A stretch of 64,000 nt of DNA from contig NZ_JBDKWZ010000019.1 in the NCBI RefSeq assembly GCF_039710355.1, positions 80,310 to 144,309 of the forward strand. Direction: 5' to 3'. The notes under the pieces were generated by a model. The model searched no databases. It had not been told where the DNA came from and worked only from the letters and a program-made list of their open reading frames with translations. This document shows, one piece after another, positions 44,025 through 53,000 of this stretch; the first letter of the stretch is position 1, and every line of letters starts with the position of its first letter. This DNA is from Rapidithrix thailandica. GTDB lineage: Bacteria > Bacteroidota > Bacteroidia > Cytophagales > Flammeovirgaceae. A program made the position numbers and the translations under genes.

Positions 44025-47000
44025 ATGGCGATTCAATCTGGTAGCAAACTGGAATTACCACAGTCTTATTGGGAAGGCAGGCTCGACTGCGATATGAGTA
44101 GTATATTCTCTCATTTGACCTTGAACACGGGCCAACCTGATGAATTTGAGATACATCCCTTTACGTTAAATGTCAGTCTGACTAAAAAATTGAAAAAACT
44201 GGCTGACTTGCATGAAGTATCCATCCATGCTTGTATCAGAGCGGCTCTGCAAGTCTTTCTATACAATTTCGGCGAGCAGGAAAAGGTGTGTTTATATCAA
44301 CATACGGGTAAATCACTTTTTCACGAAGTGGTACCGGTTGAAGTGGATATATCAAGTTCATCAACCCTCGAGCAACTGTTGCATGTAAGTGCCAAACAGT
44401 ACAATGAGGCGAGTAAGTATGCTTTACCCATATCAGTTTTAGAAAAGCTGAATGTGAGTAGTGAGAATGTAATTGGGTTTGCAATGCTTGACAGCATTCC
44501 GGATAAGTCTGCCATACTTAAACAATGGAAAGATTTCTGGCCAAAGTCAAACCTTAGTTTGTTGTGTTGTGAAAAGGACGGAATAGTTACCTGCCATTGG
44601 GTTTATAAGAAAAACCTGTTTAGTCAACAAATCATAGCCGGTTTTTCGGGCAGTTGGCAACAACTGTTAAAATCCGTTATCGAAATACCTGCCCAGCCGT
44701 TACGAAACTTAAACTTAGTGACTCCGGCACTCCAAAAGAAAATCCTGAATGACTGGAAAGGTATGCAACAGGCCTATCAGGATATGAGCAGTATTTTTGA
44801 GCGGTTTGATAACCAGGTTCTTAAAAATACTTCCAAAACGGCTTTAATATACCACGGGGAAGACGATGAGGTTTATCAAACTACTTTTGGGGAGTTGTCA
44901 AAACAGGTTGATGAGTTGGCACAGTCACTAGCGGCATTAGGGGTAAAGCCCGGAATGCGGGTGGTGATCTATACACCAAGAAGTGAATATACAATCGCAG
45001 GGCTTTTGGCAATCCTGAAACTTAGAGCGGTTTATGTTCCTGTAGACGAATCCTACCCCGTAGAGCAGGTGAGGCAAATTGTAGCGGATACTCAAGCAAG
45101 GGTGCTGCTCACTTTGACAAAAAGTAGTAATGCCATCAATGGTATGGGTGTACCATCCCTCTGCCTTGATAGTGAATGGGTGGCCTTTCAGCCAGCTCTT
45201 AAAGAAAACACCGAGAATCAGTACAACCTTGATGAAGAAGCTTTAATTCTTTATACATCGGGTTCTACAGGCAAGCCTAAAGGAGTAATCCATAGTCAGA
45301 GACAGTTGATTAATCGCTTTAACTGGCTTTGGAATAATTACCCCTTCAAGGAAGATGATGTAATGGGGCAACGTACCATGCTCAACTTTTTACCTTCGTT
45401 ATGGGAACTGTTGGGAGGACTATTGCAAGGTGCTACTACAGTAATTCTCCATAATGCAGTGGTAAAGGACCCCTTAAGACTCTCCCAAGCGATATTTACC
45501 CATAAGATATCCTATTTTTCAATGGTACCTTCATTGCTCAGGGTATTTTTGGCGTCTGACCTGCCGTTTAGCCAACACTTTGCTTCCATGAAGCTTTTAA
45601 TCACTGCCGGGGAGCCGCTTTCATCTGCTTTATGCAATTTGTTCTTTAAACATTTGCCTAAAGTGAAGCTGCTAAACGACTATGGTGCTACGGAGATGAA
45701 TGGGGTGTTGTTTGAAGAGGTGGAATATAAGGATAAAGAACGGGTGGAGGTAAAAGGCTTTGAACCCATCCCAAATGTTGAAGCATATGTATTAAACGGT
45801 CAGGGGCAACTTCTACCGGAGAGCATACCTGGCGAATTGCATATAGGAGGACCTTCACTTGCTTTGGGATATCTCAACCAACCCAAACTCACTGAGGAGA
45901 AATTTATTCCCAACCCTTTTAGCACCGAAAAGGGTGCGCGCATCTATAAGACAGGGGATATGGCTTACTTTACTCCTGAGGGTAAGTTAATTGTAACCGG
46001 GCGTAAAGACCGTCAAGTTAAAATCAGAGGAGTTAGAATAGAGCTGAAGGGGATTGAAGACACAATCCTCACCCACCCGGAGGTAGAGCAATGTGTATTG
46101 GGTATAGACGGAGCCGAAGGAAAATCAAAGACATTAGTAGCCTACATCGTCCCGTTGAAAGGGAAAGCGCCAAAAGATGAGTCATTTATAAACTATCTGT
46201 CGTCAAAGCTGCCGGAAAACTATTTGCCTACGCGTTTTCAGGTGATTGACCGGATACCTCGCACATTAAGCGGTAAAGTGGATTATGCCAGCCTGAATGA
46301 AGTCACCTCAGCACAAAAGAGCATTGCAAATTCATCCTTCCAGGAAGATAGCCTGATGGGGATGATTCATAAAATCGCTTGTGATATACTGCAACAGGAC
46401 CAAGTGGATATTACCAAGCGATGGTATGCCATAGGGTTTGACTCTATTAGTATAGTAGAGTTTATGAATAGCCTGAACCGTGAATTAAAACAAAATTTAT
46501 CGGTGGCCAGTCTTTATAGCCATGCATCGGTTCGGGAGTTGACACAATTCCTGCAAGCGGGAGGCAAAGGTGAGACGCTGGTGGAGTATATTCCGGTACC
46601 CAAGGAAACGGGCAATATCATTCAACATACGGCAGCAGTAGAGCATAGAGAGGTTAAAGCAAAAGCCGTTGAGAAGAGCAAACCTCAAGAGGTTATTGCC
46701 AATGATATAGCAGTAATTGGCATGTCAGGAAAGTTTCCCGGAGCCAATAATCTTTCGGAATATTGGCATAACCTTATAAACGGGCTTAATAGTGTTACTG
46801 ACTTTCCCGGAGATCGCTGGAGTATTGATAACAATGTTCAAAAGACTGATAGTGACTTACTCACCCGTGGAGGATTTTTAGAAAATGTAGACAAATTTGA
46901 ACCGGCTTTCTTTCATATATCCCATTTGGAAGCGGAACTTATGGATCCTCAGCAGCGACTGTTGCTTGAAGAGAGTTGGAAGGCACTGGAAGATGCCTGT

Positions 47001-50000
47001 TATTCGGAGGCCGATCTCTCCGGACAGGCCGTAGGGGTATTTATGGGTATGCGGCCAGGAGATTATATGAATCTGGTCCAGCAGTCGGAATACCATCAAT
47101 ACGGGCATGCCCTTATGGGAAATGATATGGCCATACTGGCTGCTCGCATTGCCTATTTCTTAAACCTTAAAGGACCTGCGCTTGCTCTGGATACGGCTTG
47201 TTCATCTTCTGCGGTCGCCATCCATATGGCATGCAAGAGTATTCAGGCAGGGGAGTCGGATATGGCATTGGCAGGTGGTGTTTGTGTGTTATCAACCCCT
47301 TGGCTACATGAAATGTCCGGTAAGTTGGGCATGCTCTCCGGGCAAGGCCAGTGTAAACCCTTTGATGCCAATGCCGATGGGATTGTACCGGCAGAAGGTG
47401 TGGGAGTAGTAGTCCTTAAGTCACTTGAGAAAGCATTGCAAGATGGCGATCAAATTTACGGAGTGATCAAAGCTTCCGGTATAAATCAAGATGGCAAGAC
47501 GAATGGTATAACCGCTCCCAATGCCATGTCTCAAGAAACATTGATACGGTCAATTTATCATAAAAATAAGATAGACCCTGCATCCATTAGCTATATAGAA
47601 ACGCATGGTACAGGGACTAAGCTTGGCGATCCTATCGAAATAAGTGCTTTAAGCAATGTTTTTTCAAAAACGGAAAGCTCTACCTGTAATATAGGTTCCG
47701 TAAAAGCGAATATTGGCCACCCCATTGCCAGTGCCGGAGTGGCTGGTTTACTCAAAGTACTTCTCGCTCTTCAAAATGATCGAATACCACCTCAAATCCA
47801 TTTTGAAAACCAAAATGAGCTATTGCATTTGGAGCAAACTCCATTCAAAATAAATATTATAGACCAGGAGTGGGTAAAACAGGGACGGCAGCCAAGACGT
47901 GCGGCTTTGAGTTCGTTTGGCTTCAGTGGTACCAATGCACATATGGTCATAGAGGAAGCTCCGAACCCGCCGCGCATAGAAACTCCAGATCTCCCAGCAT
48001 ATTTATTCTGTTTTTCTGCCAAATCCGAATATTCATTACAACATAAAATCAAGGACTTTCTTAACTGGCTGGAAGAAAATAAAAAGTATTGCCATACCTG
48101 CGATTTGGCTTTCTCAACTACCGCAGGTAGAAGTCATTTTAATCATAGAATAGCAATTGTTGCCGATAACCTTGAAGATCTGAAAGACAGGCTTCAAGTG
48201 CTGACAGAGGGATCGGGCCATCAGGATATTATTACCCGGGCGGCACCCAAAGACAATAGCCGGATATTGCAGTCAATAGGATGGCTTGTAAGTAATGTAG
48301 GTACAAAAAACAAAGCAACGTATAAAGAAAAACTAAAAACGTTAGCCGGGGCTTATGTAGCTGGAGCGCAAATTGAATGGAAAAAGCTATATAATCCGGA
48401 AAGCGGTTGTCGCAGAATTTCTATACCGGCCTATCCATTCGAACAGACCCGACACTGGGTAAAAACAGTAAAGAAAAGGAGCAACATTGCAGAGGAAACT
48501 CGTGTAATCGCACAAGAAGCTACCGGTGATGTATTGCCGGTTATAAAAATTGAAAACTGGCTAAAAGAATTGTTTGCCGGAGTGATCAATACCCCGGCCA
48601 AAGCGCTCCGGTCTGAAGATCCAATGGAGCATTATGGCATTGAATCAATCATGATTCAAGAGCTAAATAAAGTGCTCGAAAAGGAAATTAAGGGTATTTC
48701 GAAAACACTTTTCTTTGAATGCCAGACAATTGCCCAGATAGCTTTATATCTGCTGCAACACCATGGAGATACCATGGCGCAAAAAGTAATGGGGACAAAT
48801 GAAGACGTTCCTGTTGTAAAGCCACTTGCTAATTCTAACCCTGAATCAAGACCCTTTAGAAATCAATTTTCAAATACACCTTCGGCTGACAAGCAGGTGG
48901 CTATTGTAGGGATGAGTGGACGTTATCCACAAGCAAAAGATCTGAATGAATTTTGGCAAAACCTGGTCAATGGCAAGGATTGTATTACCGAAATTCCGGC
49001 TGAAAGATGGGATTTTGTCAATAGGTTTTCATCCGATTTGAAAGAAAAAGATAAGATCCATGGTAAATGGGGAGGGTTTATGGAGGATGTGGACAAGTTT
49101 GACTCCCTCTTTTTCAATATATCACCGAAAGAAGCGGAATTGATTGATCCACAGGAGCGATTGTTTCTCGAAATGACCTGGCATGCACTCGAAGATGCAG
49201 GCTACACCCGTTCGTATCTTCAAGAGTATAGAGTGGGTGTGTATCTGGGAGCGACATGGAGTGAATATAAGCTATTAGACCAAGACAAAAAAGAAAGCGA
49301 AAGGCTGTATCCTAATTGCTCATTGGCTTCCATTCCCAACAGGGTGAGTTATTGGTTTAATTTTCATGGTCCCAGTATTGCCATTGATACCATGTGTTCC
49401 TCTTCGCTTACTGCCTTGCATTATGCCCATGAAGCACTGCATAGAGGGGAAATAGATTTTGCCGTTGTGGGAGGCGTAAACCTATCCTTACATCCTTACA
49501 AGTACCACCTGTTGAGTGGAGGACAGTTCCTTTCCTCGGAAGGGAAATGTCGCAGCTTCGGGCAGGGGGGGGATGGTTATGTGCCGGGTGAGGGAATAGG
49601 CGTAATGATTCTCACTTCTCAGGAGCGAGCTTTGTCGGATAAGACCCCAATACATGCCCTGGTAAAAGGTACGGCTATAAACCACGGAGGCAAGACCAAT
49701 GGCTATACGGTGCCGAACCCTAACGAACAGGAGCGACTGATCATACAAGCCCTAAACGAAGCAAAAGTTGACCCCGAAACCATATCGTATATAGAAGCGC
49801 ATGGCACGGGTACTTCCTTGGGTGATCCCATAGAAGTGAAAGGCCTTACAAAAGCATTTGAAAAGTTTACAAACAATAGAAGCTTTTGTGCCCTCGGTTC
49901 GGTAAAGTCAAACATCGGACATTTGGAAGCTTGTGCAGGTATGGCAGGCATAACCAAAGTCCTCCTGCAGATGAAGCACAAGACACTTGTTCCGTCTATA

Positions 50001-53000
50001 CATACAGATAGTCTAAATGAAAATATAGACTTTGCCAATACTCCTTTTTATGTTCAAAAGTCATTACAACACTGGGAGGTAACCAGCGTAAAGGGAAACA
50101 AAGAAGAAGCATTGCCACGAAGAGCAGCCGTAAGTTCATTTGGTGCCGGAGGAGCTAATGCGCATATAATCCTTGAGGAATACCCACATACGGATGACTA
50201 TGTTGAGCAACAACCATCCGGTGTCGAAGAGTTGGTGGTATTGTCAGCAAGGAATAAAAAACAACTCATCGAGAGTGCACAAAACTTATGGCAATTTCTT
50301 GAAAGTGATAAGGAGTCCGTCATATGGGCAAATGGCGGGAACTCTGTATATAGTGAAATTCAAACTATTTTTGCAAGGCAAATCGGGGTTGAAGATACAT
50401 TGATCAATGCGGATGATGAATGGGACGATCTGGATATAGACCTGGTTTCGTTGATGACATTTAACCGGTTGGTCAGTCAGAAGTTCAATATGCATGTGGA
50501 TGAGCAACTGGTATATCAGGCATCAAGCTTAAGCACTTATATCAAAGAATTTTCAGAAAAGTATCCACACGTAACAAAGAAAAATACCTGGTTCCAATCT
50601 ACGAAGCATAGCCTTCGGAGCATTGCGTATACATTGCAAGTGGGGAGGGAAGCATTGGATGAAAGAGTTGCCTTTGTGGTAGACTCCGTTTCCTCACTAA
50701 CAGATTCTCTCAAACGTTTTATCCATCAACAACCGGACAGTAATACCTATACGGGAAACCCCAAAAAAGCCCGGGTAAATAGCGAGCCGGAAAAAGAGGA
50801 AATACGGCAATTAATCGCAGAACGCAATTTGGCAAAGCTTGCGGGCTTATGGGTAAGCACAAGTGTTTGGGATTGGACGTCTTTCCAACATTCGACCAAA
50901 GGCACGAAAATATCCTTGCCTTTGTACCCCTTTAAAAGGGAAAGGCATTGGCTGCCGGAAACAGAGCCTGCACTTGTCAGTGATCAGCAAGAAGTGCAAA
51001 CAGAATATTTACATCCGTTGCTACATAAAAACGGCTCTTCGTTTTTATCACAGTCTTTTGAGTCAAATTTTCACGGGGGTGAATTTTTCTTTGAAGACCA
51101 TAAAGCTGAAATTGAAGGGATCAGACATAAAGTATTTCCTGCCGCAAGTTTCCTCGAAATGGCTTATCAGGCTGGAAAATACTCACTAGAAAATCAAAAT
51201 TTAATCCTCAGCAATGTCATTTGGGAACAACCTCTCATTGCAAACGAAGGTGACATAACAGCTCAATGCAAGTTGAACCCTTTAAACGAGGGGGCAGTAT
51301 GGACGGTCAGCAACAAAAATATAAAATGTGCTCAAGGACAGCTTCGTGTTTCTTCAAATGCGGAAACGATGAAAGCTCCGGTAGACATTACCGCTTTTAA
51401 TGGGAAGAGATATGAAAAGGAACAGTTGTATGAAGGCTTTAAAAGCAGCGGAATGTACTATGGAAATAGTTTTCGTTCATTGCAGTATATTGATATTCAT
51501 GGCGATTCATGTCTGGCAAAAATAAGAATCCCTTCTTCATGTAGAGAAGGCTTATTTGAGTATACCATGCATCCGTCATTGTTAGACGGGGCTTTTCAAA
51601 CGGTCATTGCATTAATGGATAATTTGGAGGGTACTAAGACCCGGTACTTACCTTTTTCTTTAAAAGAAATGCAGATAAGTGGCCCTCTTCCCGAAGAGTT
51701 GTATGTGTTTACCCAACTTAGTGTGAATGCTAATGGCAGTAATGATAGCCGCGTGTTTGATATCTACCTATTGACTAACGAAGGCAAGGTAATTACCCAA
51801 TTAAAAGAGTTTACGATAAAGTCGTTAGGCAAAACAGTGGAGAAGGGGCAACACAACCAAACAGTGGGATCGAATCTCTATTTTCAGCCTGCCTGGAAGC
51901 CCCAGGACATTACCACCTATGATCGTCAGGTAGAGGAAGGGTGTATTCTTTGGATAACAGATGAAAATACACTTTATGAGGAATATCAACGGCTACAAAC
52001 TACAAGGCATATTGTTTTAGTCAGCCAAGGAAAAAAACTACAAAAAGTATCGGGCAATACTTATGAACTGGATTTTCTTAATGAAAGCCATATCGAAGGT
52101 TTGTTTCGGCAACTCAAGAATGAAAAAGTAGATATTAAAAAAATAGTTTATCAGGTACCCGGAGCAGGTTGGGAGAACCATAAAAAAATGAATACAGCTC
52201 TGGACAACTCCATCTATGTACTTTTTGTATGGGTACAACAATGGCTAAAAGTGGATGCCAATGCGAGAGACAAACAACTGCTTTACATTTATCCGGATGA
52301 GGAAAACTATAAGACGGCCGCATTTAAAGCGGTTGGGGCATTTGTCAGATCGATGAATCTGGAAAATCGATTGAATAATTTCAAAACGCTTGCCATTCAG
52401 GCGGGAGAGTTAACTACTTCGCAGCAGGCCCGATGGGTAGAAAGTGAATTAAACATTAGCTCTAGCCAAGGTGAGGAAATTCGCTACATAAGTGGCAAAC
52501 GGCATGTAAAAAGACTGGAATCCTTAGCCTTGCCTCCGTTTCATAACAATGCCCAAGGGTTTAAGGAAGGAGGTACTTACCTGATTACAGGTGGCATGGG
52601 AGGCCTGGGGTTAATCTTAGCTCGTCAAATTACATCTGCAATCCCACTAAATGTAGTATTGTCGGGAAGGTCAGTTCTTTCTGAATCAGGACATAAAATA
52701 CTGTCGGATTTGCAAAAGAAAGGGGCAAATGTAGAATACATGCGCTGTGACGTTACCGATGAAAACGCGGTGAGGCGGCTGATACAAAACACCAAAAACC
52801 TATTTGGTCAAATTAATGGGGTAGTGCATTGTGCAGGAGTAATGAAAAGTGCTTTTATTCAAAATAAAAAGGTCGAAGATGTTTCTGAAATAATAGCTCC
52901 TAAAGTATACGGGACTTTATACCTGGATCAATACACGGCTGAAGAGCCTTTGGACTTCTTTATCCTTTACTCATCTATCGGAGCCACAATAGGTAGCGCG

